A DNA stretch of 64,000 nt, taken from an uncultured Clostridia bacterium. GTDB lineage: Bacteria; Bacillota; Clostridia; Christensenellales; Borkfalkiaceae. The notes under the pieces were generated by a model that was not told the origin of the DNA, did no database searches, and saw only the letters and a list, made by a program, of their open reading frames with translations. Positions 49,479 through 58,146 of this stretch are shown here, one piece after another. How positions within the stretch are numbered: position 1 is the first letter of the stretch; each line of letters starts with the position of its first letter. The position numbers and the translations under genes are program-made. The stretch is from contig CAKQSI010000002.1 in assembly GCA_934272745.1 (NCBI GenBank), forward strand, positions 28,372 through 92,371, given 5' to 3'.

Positions 49479-50264
49479 TTACCCGATGGCGTTGAGGCGT
49501 TTTTCCAGCATTTTGATGCGGGCGTCGTTTTCTTTGGACATTCTGCCGTAGATTTCCGCCAGGTTGTAGATGTAAAGGTATTCAAACTCGATGGCTTTTT
49601 TCAGCCCGGACTTCATTTTATCCGTACCGTTTTTGACGTTGAAAATGATTTTTCTCGTTTCCACGCGGTCGAGCAGGCTGCCGAGGCGGTTGATATTCGG
49701 AATGGAATCCGCCGAAATGGCGCCGCCCATGCCCGCGATAAAGCCGCGCGCTTTGAGTTTTTCCAGAATGGTGCGGCAGACCGAGAACATATCTTCGTTT
49801 TCGATCATCGAACGGTCGTACCCGTAAGAAGCGGAGAGGTCCACTCTTCCGATCACGGCGCCGTGTACTTTTTCTGCCGCGGGAGAGGACAGAATTTCGT
49901 CTAAATTGGCAAAACCGGTTTTGGTTTCGACGTTAAATAAAAACTGCGTGCCGGAAATTCCGCAGCCGTCGTACACTTTGGTAACGGCGTCCGCATATTT
50001 TCTGAGCGCGAAAGGCGATTCGATCATGGGGGCGATGATTCCTTTGACGCCGTAGGTCTTGGAAACGTCCATATCGGTGACCGCTTCGCATCCGCCGATC
50101 TTCAGAAAAATGTCGCTGTCCGCGCGGTACACGACTTCGGACAGCGCGGTCAGTTCGGAAATGCGGGTCGCTTCCGCCTCGAACTCGGCTTTGATTCCGA
50201 TCACGTCGTGATTGTCTTTCAGGTCTTTCAAAAGATCCAGCATTTTCAGTTCGTTTTTGTTCAT
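49479..50264 (-). CDS. HpcH/HpaI-type aldolase (citrate lyase superfamily)
   Basis: 261 residues; first gene of the sugar operon, AGAGGAAT before the ATG. TIM-barrel metal-dependent aldolase features: IGIKAEFEAEATR (catalytic/metal Glu region, about 22-34), GIIAPMIESPFALRKYADAV (about 94-113) and GRVDLSASYGYD (about 157). The family cleaves or forms 2-keto-acid aldols and usually produces or uses pyruvate or glyoxylate derivatives. A role in making or modifying the branched sugar, or in supplying its two-carbon unit, is suggested only by operon membership. Confidence 0.75.
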   Translation of the reverse strand: MNKNELKMLDLLKDLKDNHDVIGIKAEFEAEATRISELTALSEVVYRADSDIFLKIGGCEAVTDMDVSKTYGVKGIIAPMIESPFALRKYADAVTKVYDGCGISGTQFLFNVETKTGFANLDEILSSPAAEKVHGAVIGRVDLSASYGYDRSMIENEDMFSVCRTILEKLKARGFIAGMGGAISADSIPNINRLGSLLDRVETRKIIFNVKNGTDKMKSGLKKAIEFEYLYIYNLAEIYGRMSKENDARIKMLEKRLNAIG

Positions 50265-50435
50265 GAATTCGTATTCCTCTTTCTCTTTTTGATTTTTTCC
50301 GAACGGTAAGGGGGATTTTCCGTTTCCCGTTAAAAACGGTAATGAAAACTCCGCTTCCCGTTAAAATAAAAAAAGCACGCAAAAAAACGGCTGGCAAATT
50401 GCATTTCTGCCTCAAACCATCGTTCCGCTTTCTCC

Positions 50436-50464
50436 ATTATACAAGAAAGAACAAGATTTGACAA
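50436..50464 (-). promoter_or_regulatory. Promoter of the CDP-deoxysugar operon
   Basis: On the minus strand TTGTCA (50459-50464), 17-base spacer, TATAAT (50436-50441). Leader of about 165 bases containing repeated CGTTTCCCGTTAAAA-like words. The rest of 50465-50912 holds no gene. Confidence 0.75.
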
Positions 50465-50912
50465 GAAAAAACCACCGTTTCCCGAAAATTTTTGTCATAA
50501 TTTTATATGACTTTGTGGAAAAAGGACTAAAATACGGAAAAAACCGGGCAAAATCCCGATCGTTGGGCGGGAAACGGGCGGGTTGCCGGAGTGCGCGGGC
50601 GGCGATTCGGGGGAAAAGAGGTTGCGTGCCGAGAAAAAACGGACGGTTCCCGCGGGAGAGCGGGTAACTACCGCAAGAAAAAATGGCAATTACCACGGAA
50701 AAATAGCAGATAGTGCGGGGGAGCGGGCGAAAAATCTTTGAAACGCTTTCTTTTTCGCCTGCAATATGGTAAAATAAGTCAAACGCAAACGCGCGGGAGG
50801 TTTCGGGAAATAATACCCGTAACCGGAAAAACGGCGCAAACGCGCGGACGGGTTTTCCTATGGTAAACCTTCCGCAGGCATTTTGCGGCAAAAACGGAGA
50901 GAATTTGAAATT

Positions 50913-52367
50913 ATGGCGGAAAAACAGAACGCAAATATAGAAAATGAGGAAAAGAAAGGGGGCAGCCCGGAGCCTCAGGCAAAAAACGCCGGCAAGGCAG
51001 AACCTTCCGCAGAAAACGCCGGTAGTCAGGAAAAATCGGCAACCCCCGCAAAAAACGCCGGCAAAACGAGAAAAGACGGCTTTTTTCAAAAGGAAATCTC
51101 TGCTGCAAAATTCCGCAAGGTGTTTTTGATCGCGCTTTTTATTTCGGGCGTTGCCGTTCTCGTCGCGGCGCTTTGCGGGTTTTCGCTGGTCGTGATCGAT
51201 ACTTCGGTGGGCGACCGCATTTTCGGCGATTTTTGGGAAACGGCACGCTTTTCGCTTGCCAAAAATCCTTACGGAGAAGCCTACCGCTCCTCTTATCCGC
51301 CCGCGGCGTTTCTGCCCATGGCGCCTTTTGCGCTGATCTGTAAAGACGCGCTTTCGCTTTCCATGGCGGAAGCGTCCAAAACGTCGCTGTTCGTGCTTTC
51401 CGTATCGCTGTTTTACGCGCTGAATTTCGCGCTTTGCGGGATGCTTCTTTGCCGGCTGACGAAGACGAAAGTGTTTTCCCCGGACGGGGCTTTGCGGTTT
51501 TTGGCGGTGGGGGCGTCCTTTCCCGCCGTGTTTATGATTGCCAGAGGAAACGTAATTATTCTTTCGCTGTTGTTCCTTTTGCTGTTTTTGAATTTTTACG
51601 AAAGTCCCAGCCGTGCGCTGCGCCTTTTTGCCTGCCTTTTTCTGGGAATCGCCGGCGCGATGAAGTTGTACGTTCTGGCGTTTGCGCTGCTTTACGTGAG
51701 GCGCGGAAGAATGCAGAGCGCGCTGCTTACGGCGGTATTTTTCGCCGCGGCGTTCTTTTTGCCGTTTTTGTTTTACGGAAAGGGCGCGCTTAGCGAATGG
51801 TGGCTGCATATGAACGGATTTTTGGGCGATACTTCCGGCATGGCGCACGCCAATAACGTGGGAATTCTGCAACTCGTCATCGCGCCGCTATCCCTCGTCC
51901 GGCTGGCGGGGGCGGAAGTTCCCGGCTGGGTTACGAAAATCTATCTTTTATTGCAACTGCTGTTTGCGGTGGCGGTCACGGCTACGGCGCTGTTCGATCG
52001 GGACGATTTGCGGCAGTTTTTGCTGATTTCGCTTTGCTGTTGCCAGATCGCGAATCCCTCTTACGCGTATATATTATTGATGCTATTGCCGGCGGCGTTT
52101 GCGGTGATCTCGCGGGAAAGGGTCGCCCTTCCGCTTGCCGCAGTGCTGTTTTTCGTGCTTTGCCCGCTTTGCTATATCAAGTTTATCGGGTGCTATCTGC
52201 AATGCTTCGCGCTGTCCGCGGCGACGATCACGCTGCTCGTCCGGTCGCTGAAAAACGCAAAGAAGTCTGCCGGAAAGGGGACTTTCGGGCGGCGGATCAA
52301 AGCGCTTTTTTACGGGTTCGTCGATAACGGAAAGCGCGCGGAAGCGTTGCAGGGAAGAGAGGAATAA
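50913..52367 (+). CDS. GT87/DUF2029-like membrane glycosyltransferase
   Basis: 484 residues from the ATG at 50913. Residues 1-68 are a low-complexity Glu/Lys/Asn/Ala/Pro tail with an AKNAGK word. Then come ten or more membrane helices. SYPPAAFLPMAPFALI (about 130-145) and AHANNVGILQLVIAPLSL near 315 resemble the DUF2029 family, GT-C enzymes that use polyprenyl-phosphate sugars on the outer side of the membrane. It is divergent from the sugar operon and could use its lipid-linked product; this is an inference. Confidence 0.72.
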   Translation: MAEKQNANIENEEKKGGSPEPQAKNAGKAEPSAENAGSQEKSATPAKNAGKTRKDGFFQKEISAAKFRKVFLIALFISGVAVLVAALCGFSLVVIDTSVGDRIFGDFWETARFSLAKNPYGEAYRSSYPPAAFLPMAPFALICKDALSLSMAEASKTSLFVLSVSLFYALNFALCGMLLCRLTKTKVFSPDGALRFLAVGASFPAVFMIARGNVIILSLLFLLLFLNFYESPSRALRLFACLFLGIAGAMKLYVLAFALLYVRRGRMQSALLTAVFFAAAFFLPFLFYGKGALSEWWLHMNGFLGDTSGMAHANNVGILQLVIAPLSLVRLAGAEVPGWVTKIYLLLQLLFAVAVTATALFDRDDLRQFLLISLCCCQIANPSYAYILLMLLPAAFAVISRERVALPLAAVLFFVLCPLCYIKFIGCYLQCFALSAATITLLVRSLKNAKKSAGKGTFGRRIKALFYGFVDNGKRAEALQGREE

Positions 52368-52585
52368 GCCGACTTTCGGAACGAAAAACGGGGAAACGTT
52401 ACCGTGAGGGAGGATATAGCCCGGTTCCCGATTTTACATACCGTTCGCCAAAAATCGGCACGTTTTGCGGAAAATCGCGGCAGAATCGACGTGGGTTTTT
52501 GCTGGAATTCCGGCGTTTTTTTCTGACGGCGGAAAATGTATTTATCGCTCATAAACCTTTGCCGTTCGCATACACTAAAAGTGAT

Positions 52586-53317
52586 ATGCGAACTTTCTAT
52601 TTGACCGAATCGGGCGAGCGCGACCGTTTATCTTACGTTTTGGACGGACTTTCCGCCGCAATGACCGCAGCAAACGTCACCGCGGAGTTTTTCCCGAAGG
52701 ATCGATTCCGCAAACTGCGGCTGGAGGTTCCGAAGGCGTACGAGGCGTTTTTTCTTTCCGAACTCAAAGAAAAACTGGCGGAAATCATCGTCGTGGGGTA
52801 CAAGTACGACTTTTTTGCGGAAAAAGTGCGGCTTTCGGGCTTAAGCGACGTCGAAAAGGAACTGTTTCTGACCGCGGTGATCGCCGCGGATCTGGACGAC
52901 GACAAAAAATACGCGCTGCGCTTTTTAGATCTTGCGGAGGAAACTTCGGTGGACGGCGTGTACCACTTCCGCCTGCAGAAGTTGAAGGAAAAGTGGGCGG
53001 AGATCGCCGCCATGCTGCCTTCCTATTTCGGGGCGGAACTGTATCATAATTTTATGCAGTACCTGATCGACGACTTCCGGCAGGAGCCGGTCTACGTGGT
53101 GGGCGAGCAGGTGTTTGACGGGCGATACAACCGCAAAACGCCCGGCGTGCTTTCGGGGGAAGAAAGCGCCCTTTGCTGCGCGAAAAATATTCTGCTTTCC
53201 GGCGGAAAGGAAATCCATCTGGTAGGAGACCCCGCGCCTGCGACCGGGGAGTTTTTGAGCGAGTTTTACGGTACCAACGTTTTTTTTCATTGCGGAAAAG
53301 AAGGGTTGTACGTGTAG
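52586..53317 (+). CDS. Putative sporulation protein, YtxC-like
   Basis: 243 residues from the ATG at 52586. All-helical middle part with the pattern F.LS..EK......I.A......AL..L...TSVDGVYHFRLQKLK that recalls the YtxC family of spore-formers, and a mixed alpha/beta C-terminal region. The resemblance is by pattern only. The ribosome site is poor (AAAAGTGAT), and in-frame reading continues upstream to 52499 without a better start. Confidence 0.45.
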   Translation: MRTFYLTESGERDRLSYVLDGLSAAMTAANVTAEFFPKDRFRKLRLEVPKAYEAFFLSELKEKLAEIIVVGYKYDFFAEKVRLSGLSDVEKELFLTAVIAADLDDDKKYALRFLDLAEETSVDGVYHFRLQKLKEKWAEIAAMLPSYFGAELYHNFMQYLIDDFRQEPVYVVGEQVFDGRYNRKTPGVLSGEESALCCAKNILLSGGKEIHLVGDPAPATGEFLSEFYGTNVFFHCGKEGLYV

Positions 53318-53399
53318 TTTCGCGGTATTTTCGGCTGGGGAACGGGCGTTTTATATTTTTTGACGGGCGAACGCATTTGGGCGCGACCTGCCGAAAGAT

Positions 53400-53560
53400 A
53401 AGCGGTGGTTTTTGATAATCCGGAACGGGAAAGGGGAGCGGCGATTTTAAAACGGAACGGGAAAGGGAAATTGCGATTTTAAAAACGGAAAAGAAAAAAG
53501 GAAATAGAGTTTTTAAAGTCGGGAAAAGGAAAGGGAAGTAACGTTTTTTGAAAATCGGGT
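53400..53560. repeat. Purine-rich degenerate repeats
   Basis: Words GGAACGGGAAAGGG and CGATTTTAAAA recur at intervals of 30-50 bases. Together with two palindromes they fill 53318-53881, where no gene is seen. Confidence 0.5.
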
Positions 53561-53567
53561 ATAAAAA

Positions 53568-53607
53568 GGGGCTTGCACCCGCAAAGAAAATTGCGGGTGC
53601 AAGCCCC
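53568..53607 (-). terminator. 17-base perfect palindrome, terminator for DUF1828 gene
   Basis: GGGGCTTGCACCCGCAA and its complement; CTTTTTATA follows on the minus strand. It lies about 275 bases beyond the stop of the minus-strand gene. Confidence 0.65.
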
Positions 53608-53629
53608 ACCTTTATTTAAGACTTTTTCG

Positions 53630-53654
53630 TTAGGGATGACGGATGGAATCCCTA
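53630..53654. repeat. Solo end of the MITE-like repeat
   Basis: TTAGGGATGACGGATGGAAT then CCCTA; it matches the right end of the element at 28081-28106 and is itself palindromic at its borders (TAGGGAT/ATCCCTA). Confidence 0.7.
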
Positions 53655-53717
53655 TGATTTTTTGCTCGCCTTGCCTTTTCAAGTTTTTATTTACGTCGTG
53701 CTAAGTTTTTTTGCCCG

Positions 53718-53739
53718 CCCCGCATATTGCGGGGTTTTT
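53718..53739 (+). terminator. Small terminator-like hairpin
   Basis: CCCCGCA / TGCGGGG with TTTTT after it. No plus-strand gene ends close by; the nearest is the YtxC-like gene 400 bases upstream. Confidence 0.45.
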
Positions 53740-53881
53740 CGCTTGCCCCGCATTTATTTACGGCTTTTAATTTACGTGCGGGCAATGCTTACGCCCACCT
53801 TAATCTAAGTTTTTATTTGTGCAGCGCCAAGGGTTTTTATTTGTCCCGACTTTATACGTGCGGGCGATACGGCGGGCGCTT

Positions 53882-55216
53882 TCAGCGCAAAATGACCGCC
53901 GCGCGAAGGGTTAAAATCCCTTCGATAAAACTTGCCAGCATAGTGGTTGCCATGACAGGGTTTTCCAGCGTGGTGCAAAAGGCGGTGAGTCGATTTTCGG
54001 CATACGTTATGCCGAAATCGGAACAAATGCGGTCGATTTTGTCTTGTATTGCAGATGGGTTCACGCCCGCCGCGTCCAGATATTGAGCAAAATCGCCGTG
54101 GTCGGAAAGGGTAAAACCGTCACCCTCGGCAGGTTCTACGGTGATCAGCATTTTTGTGTGCGGTTCCCCACCGGAAAAAGGCAGGGTCAAAAGCAGGACG
54201 TTCGTCCCCTCTTTCGCGGTCAGATAGCCGGAAAAGAGGGCGGCAAGCCGTTTTGCAGGGTAAAGTTTTTGGGTGAAGGTCAACCCGTCGAAAGCGCCGG
54301 AAGCCGCAAGTTCGCCAAGTTTCTGCTGCGCCGACAGGACAAGCGCCTGTTTTTCGGGTGCGGAAGCGGTTGCTGCCTGTGCGGAAAGGGCGCGGATCGC
54401 GCTTACTTCCGGGCGGACTGCCAAGGCGATGTGCCCCGCGGGGAAGTACAACGCTTCGGTCGTCACGCGGGCGTAGTCCACGGCATAGGTCTTTAAAAAA
54501 TTAAGAGCGGCGCAGCGTTCGCGCGCGGCGGCAGGCTGCGGCATTTTGCGCGAAAGAGCGTAAATTTCCGCGCCCGCGTCGAGCGCGGAAAACAGCGCTT
54601 CCACGGCTTTGGCGCCGGTAACGTAGTCCCCGGCAAGTTTCGCCGTTTCGGCTGGCGTTTTGGGGGTGACGCGGACTTCCGGTTGACCGATTTTTACGTA
54701 CCGTTTGCCCAAAACGATGTCGCGGAAACCCTCTTCGGTTTCGCAAAAGGCAAGGGGCAGGACGTCGGAACCTTGGTACCAGCAGGGCAAAACGAGGGGA
54801 AAATTCAGGTCGAGCCGTTTATCCGGCGGGGGCGGCGTTGCCTGTAGTTTTGCCGCTGCCCGGCGCTGCTTCATTTCGGCGATCTTTGCCTTGAAGCGCG
54901 CAAACAGTCCCGGCTTCTTTAAGGGGAAAGACGAGGAGGAAAGGGGATCGTTCGCCGAAAAATCGGAAGAGGTTGCGGAACTTTCGCTTGCGGCGCCGGC
55001 GGCAGGCTTTTCGGGGGGCTGCACGTCCGGCAGGGGTGCATTTTCGTCGCAGGAGTTTCCTGCGGCGGGACTCTTCGGCGGGGCGGAAAGACTTGCGGCA
55101 AGGGCGGCGCTTTCCACGTTTTTATCCGGCAAAAGGTCTTGCCCGGTCACCGTTTCCGGGGCGGAGGCGGCAAGTTCGCGGTAATTTAAAAAGTCGGTTG
55201 TTTTGTCGGCGTTCAT
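53882..55216 (-). CDS. DUF1828-domain protein with long low-complexity N-terminus
   Basis: 444 residues. Residues 1-105 are low-complexity Ala/Ser/Pro/Glu; 106-130 are basic and helical; the middle (about 135-340) is an unrecognised mixed domain. The last 100 residues, with GDGFTLSDHGDFAQYLDAAG (about 366-385), match DUF1828, found alone or with DUF1829 in small proteins of mobile elements and phages. A full-length relative of this architecture is not known to me. GGAGAAAAC lies upstream of the ATG at 55216. The product seems cytosolic; no membrane segment. Confidence 0.55.
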   Translation of the reverse strand: MNADKTTDFLNYRELAASAPETVTGQDLLPDKNVESAALAASLSAPPKSPAAGNSCDENAPLPDVQPPEKPAAGAASESSATSSDFSANDPLSSSSFPLKKPGLFARFKAKIAEMKQRRAAAKLQATPPPPDKRLDLNFPLVLPCWYQGSDVLPLAFCETEEGFRDIVLGKRYVKIGQPEVRVTPKTPAETAKLAGDYVTGAKAVEALFSALDAGAEIYALSRKMPQPAAARERCAALNFLKTYAVDYARVTTEALYFPAGHIALAVRPEVSAIRALSAQAATASAPEKQALVLSAQQKLGELAASGAFDGLTFTQKLYPAKRLAALFSGYLTAKEGTNVLLLTLPFSGGEPHTKMLITVEPAEGDGFTLSDHGDFAQYLDAAGVNPSAIQDKIDRICSDFGITYAENRLTAFCTTLENPVMATTMLASFIEGILTLRAAVILR

Positions 55217-55613
55217 TTGTTTTCTCCTTCCGTCCGGGCTTTGGGACGGCGCGGCTTTTGCTGACGCGTGAGTTTAAAAGAGTACGCCCCTTGTGTTTTC
55301 TATCACAGGCGGCGCGGTTTTCAATGCGTTTCGCGCGCTTAAAATGCGCTCCTTTCTGTAACCGGTAAAAGTGCGTGGGTTTCCGGGTTCGGAACAATTC
55401 CGCTTTTGCGCGATGAAACGAATAAAGTGTAGCATAATTGCCGATAAATCTGCAAGAGAATGGGGAAAAATTGCCGCATTTTATCCGATTTTGGGTAAGA
55501 AAGTGTTTTCCACCGCGATTTAATGGACTTTTCAGGAGCGTTGTGTTACAATAACGCAAGTTTTTTTGAGGAACCGCATTTTCCCTCGGGCGGGCGAAAC
55601 GCCGTTTCTACGG

Positions 55614-55694
55614 GCGCGCTTCGTATGGTCGTCGCTTCCTGTGTGTTCGGGCGACCGCGATTCGGATCGCGCGCTTCGTATGGTCGTCGCTTCC
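55614..55694. repeat. 26-base perfect direct repeat
   Basis: GCGCGCTTCGTATGGTCGTC then GCTTCC at 55614-55639 and 55669-55694 (period 55), in the leader between an extended -10 (TGTTACAAT, 55544-55552) and the gene at 55740. The region 55217-55739 holds no gene. Confidence 0.9.
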
Positions 55695-55739
55695 GCGTCG
55701 CGGAGAGAAAGCGGTTCCGCTATAAGAGAAGAGTTTTCA

Positions 55740-56432
55740 ATGAAAAGCATTCGCACCATGAAAACCGAATGGAAAAATTTGCCGGAGTCCCGAAAACAGC
55801 GCGTTCTGGGGCTGATTTCCGCATGGGGAAGCGTGGCTTGGGCGACGGCAAAGGCGTTGATGGGGATTTTTACCGCCTCGTTTTTTCTGGTGCTCAGCGG
55901 GCTGTATTCCGCCTGTCTGGGGCTGGCGCGGCACATCGCCGTGGACGGAATGAAGCGTTATCCCAAAAAACTCGCGCAGCAGCGCGATTGTTACGCCAAA
56001 GTCATTCTGGTGCTGTTTCTGGCGACGGCGGTGTTTTTCGCGTATATGATCCGCCTGGTGTTTTTGCCGGCAGCCGTCCACTATGCGCCCTTTATCGTGA
56101 CCGTGCTTGCCGTTGCCGCCGTGGCCGAATTCATTTTTGCGGTCAAAGGGACGATAAAAGCCTGCAAACATAAAGAATTGCTGTATTCCGCCATGGCGGG
56201 CATCAACTTAAACGGCGCGTTTTCGGCGCTGGTTCTTGCCGAAGTGGTCGTGATTTCGCTCGTCACGCACGGCGAAAATTCCACTCTCATTGCAAGCGGC
56301 GGATTGGTATTCGGCAGCCTGGGCGTTATTTGTTGCTTAGTGATGATTGCGGTCTACGTCAGGACGGGAATTTATCTCAGGAAATTACAGAAAATGGACG
56401 TGGAATCGGATATTTTCCGCGGGAAAAGATAA
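55740..56432 (+). CDS. Hypothetical multipass membrane protein
   Basis: 230 residues, not recognised. Five or six hydrophobic helices (about 35-60, 85-107, 113-135, 150-175, 182-205) and charged ends. Its start at 55740 is a weak choice (AAGAGAAGAG upstream); the in-frame ATG at 55758 is an alternative. No operon partner. Confidence 0.6.
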   Translation: MKSIRTMKTEWKNLPESRKQRVLGLISAWGSVAWATAKALMGIFTASFFLVLSGLYSACLGLARHIAVDGMKRYPKKLAQQRDCYAKVILVLFLATAVFFAYMIRLVFLPAAVHYAPFIVTVLAVAAVAEFIFAVKGTIKACKHKELLYSAMAGINLNGAFSALVLAEVVVISLVTHGENSTLIASGGLVFGSLGVICCLVMIAVYVRTGIYLRKLQKMDVESDIFRGKR

Positions 56433-56636
56433 ATTTTTGCGGCAAAATCGGCGCGGGATCGCGCTGCACAAGCGGGCATATTTCGTTTCCGGACAGAAAT
56501 TTATTGCGTTATTGCCGGACGGGTAAAATTCCGTACGGATAAAATTCCGCTATCGCGCAGGGCATAGCCGTTGCCGGGCGGAAAATTTTTTATCGCAAAA
56601 CTTCCTCGACGGGAAAAAAGGAAATATGACAACAAT

Positions 56637-56661
56637 AAAACGCGCCTTAAAGGCGCGTTTT
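56637..56661. terminator. Bidirectional terminator
   Basis: AAAACGCGCC / GGCGCGTTTT with TTAAA loop, between two convergent membrane-protein genes. Confidence 0.75.
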
Positions 56662-56690
56662 TTCGTGCAAGCCGCCGGAAAGGCGGAAGT

Positions 56691-57005
56691 TTAAGCGGGC
56701 AGACACTCGGTAAAATGCGTGTGGCTGACTACCCATTTTTTCATTTTAATCCCCAGCCAAAGGGAATAAATGCCCAACGTCACGATGGTGAGCAGAAACC
56801 ATTTGATATAGTTGCCGAACAGTTGCGCGCCTGTGCCGTCGAAGGCGATCTGTCTGCCGTCGATCACGGTGTGTTTTGCCATCCAGCGTTCCTTGTAGCA
56901 AACCGCCCACGGGGTTGCGATTCCCAGCGTGAAAAGAATGATCAGCGCCTGTACGATGGAAATGCCGATTAAACCCAGCAACCCACCGTTAAATTCCGAT
57001 TTCAT
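56691..57005 (-). CDS. Small DUF898-like membrane protein
   Basis: 104 residues, two helices. ITLGIAT-like and TIVTLGIYSLWLGIKMKKWV (about 72-91) segments with FDGTGAQLFGNYIKW between them resemble half of a DUF898/YjgN protein. Function unknown. GGAGGAAAAAAC precedes the ATG; it has its own strong promoter. Confidence 0.7.
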   Translation of the reverse strand: MKSEFNGGLLGLIGISIVQALIILFTLGIATPWAVCYKERWMAKHTVIDGRQIAFDGTGAQLFGNYIKWFLLTIVTLGIYSLWLGIKMKKWVVSHTHFTECLPA

Positions 57006-57039
57006 TATGTTTTTTCCTCCAAAATCATTTTATTTAAGC

Positions 57040-57068
57040 AGTATAACATAGAAAGGCGGAGTTGTCAA
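57040..57068 (-). promoter_or_regulatory. Strong promoter of DUF898-like gene
   Basis: On the minus strand TTGACA (57063-57068), 17-base spacer, TATACT (57040-57045). Confidence 0.8.
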
Positions 57069-57265
57069 TAGGGACGGGGGGATTTTATGGACGGAATCTG
57101 CGGGCTGCGGTCGGGCTTTCAGCAGGTTCTTTAAAAGGCGCGGGGAAAGTTTTTATAATAAGGCTTCTATAATAAAGTCGCGGAAGGGGGATTTTGTTTG
57201 GGGGGTTCCGGTTTCCGCCCGGCAAAAAAATCTTGAAAAAATTTTGAAAAAGTGCGGAAAAATAC

Positions 57266-57294
57266 TTGCCAAAACCAAATCGGTATGATATACT
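57266..57294 (+). promoter_or_regulatory. Promoter of tRNA-Val/Gly
   Basis: TTGCCA (57266-57271), 17-base spacer, TATACT (57289-57294). Upstream to 57069 nothing is seen. Confidence 0.75.
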
Positions 57295-57324
57295 ATGCAA
57301 GCACTCGTACGGAGAGTAAGATTC

Positions 57325-57400
57325 GGGAGTTTAGCTCAGCTGGGAGAGCATCTGCCTTACAAGCAGGGGGTCATAGGTTCGAGCCCTATAACTCCCACCA
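57325..57400 (+). tRNA. tRNA-Val (anticodon TAC)
   Basis: 76 bases with CCA. Acceptor GGGAGTT pairs with AACTCCC; anticodon stem-loop CTGCCTTACAAGCAG. Confidence 0.96.
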
Positions 57401-57414
57401 AATCTTTCATATAT

Positions 57415-57489
57415 GCGGGAATGGCTCAGTGGTAGAGCGTCGCCTTGCCAAGGCGGATGTCGCGAGTTCGAATCTCGTTTCCCGCTCCA
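57415..57489 (+). tRNA. tRNA-Gly (anticodon GCC)
   Basis: 75 bases with CCA. Acceptor GCGGGAA pairs with TTCCCGC; anticodon stem-loop CGCCTTGCCAAGGCG. Confidence 0.96.
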
Positions 57490-57497
57490 TTTTCTTC

Positions 57498-57539
57498 AAA
57501 AACGAGAATTTTTGGTTTGTCAAAAGTTCTCGTTTTTTT
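57498..57539 (+). terminator. Terminator after tRNA-Gly
   Basis: AAAAACGAGAA / TTCTCGTTTTT with long T tail. Confidence 0.8.
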
Positions 57540-57554
57540 CTCCGAAAGGGATAC

Positions 57555-57629
57555 GGTGCCATAGCCAAGTGGTAAGGCGTGGGTCTGCAAAACCCTGATT
57601 CCCCAGTTCAAATCTGGGTGGCACCTCCA
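57555..57629 (+). tRNA. tRNA-Cys (anticodon GCA)
   Basis: 75 bases with CCA. Acceptor GGTGCCA pairs with TGGCACC; anticodon loop TCTGCAAA region. Confidence 0.95.
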
Positions 57630-57630
57630 T

Positions 57631-57670
57631 AAATCCCGAATACGGTTTTCGTGTTCGGGATTTCCCTTTT
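57631..57670 (+). terminator. Terminator after tRNA-Cys
   Basis: AAATCCCGAA / TTCGGGATTT followed by CCCTTTTT. Confidence 0.7.
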
Positions 57671-57689
57671 TCGGGGGAGAATTGCCGAG

Positions 57690-57915
57690 GATTTTGCGGG
57701 CAGAGAGTTTTGCATGGCGCAAAAGCATTGTCCGGCACAGATGCAGGCGCAAAGGGCAGGGTTTTCGCGAGGCAAAAGCTTTACCGTGCGCAAAAGTGTT
57801 GCCGGGCGCATCTCGTGCGCAACGGGTAGCGTTTTTTGCAGGGCGGCTTGCGGTGTGGACTGCATAAGGGCAGGTTTCCTGAAAAAACAAAAGGGCAGAT
57901 TTCCCGAAAAACACA
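57690..57915. repeat. Degenerate repeats between tRNA-Cys and tRNA-Leu
   Basis: Words such as GCGCAAAAG(C/T)(A/G)TTG and GGGCAG(G/A)TTTCC occur two or three times each. No gene visible in 57671-57924. Confidence 0.45.
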
Positions 57916-57924
57916 ATTTGATAT

Positions 57925-58011
57925 GCCGAAGTGGCGGAATAGGCAGACGCAAGGGACTTAAAATCCCTCGATGGAAACATCGTATCGGTTCAAGTCCGAT
58001 CTCCGGCACCA
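57925..58011 (+). tRNA. tRNA-Leu (anticodon TAA)
   Basis: 87 bases, class II with long variable arm, CCA encoded. Anticodon stem-loop AGGGACTTAAAATCCCT. The acceptor GCCGAAG faces CTCCGGC, leaving one A-C mismatch at the fifth pair. It is the last native gene before the AT-rich island. Confidence 0.93.
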
Positions 58012-58020
58012 AACAAGAAT

Positions 58021-58062
58021 AAAACGAACCCGAGAGAAAATCTTGAGTTCGTTTTGTTTTTT
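58021..58062 (+). terminator. Terminator after tRNA-Leu
   Basis: AAAACGAAC / GTTCGTTTT followed by GTTTTTT. Confidence 0.75.
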
Positions 58063-58102
58063 ACAAGAGATTATTTCGGTTTAAGTGTTAAAATAGAATA
58101 AT

Positions 58103-58146
58103 CATAAGATAAAAGGCGAGAAAACTATCTCGCCTTTTATCTTATG
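58103..58146. terminator. 19-base perfect hairpin at the island edge
   Basis: CATAAGATAAAAGGCGAGA and its complement with a short loop. It overlaps the stop codon of the island nuclease gene and can stop transcripts from both sides. Confidence 0.75.

Noticed and set aside
50412..51872. 486-residue open frame on the minus strand
   Set aside because: Antisense to the GT87-like gene and its promoter region; composition is Arg/Lys/Gln-rich without domains.
58142..58146. Left attachment site directly readable at the tRNA-Leu 3' end
   Set aside because: No second copy of the tRNA 3' end is present within the window, so an attL/attR pair cannot be shown.
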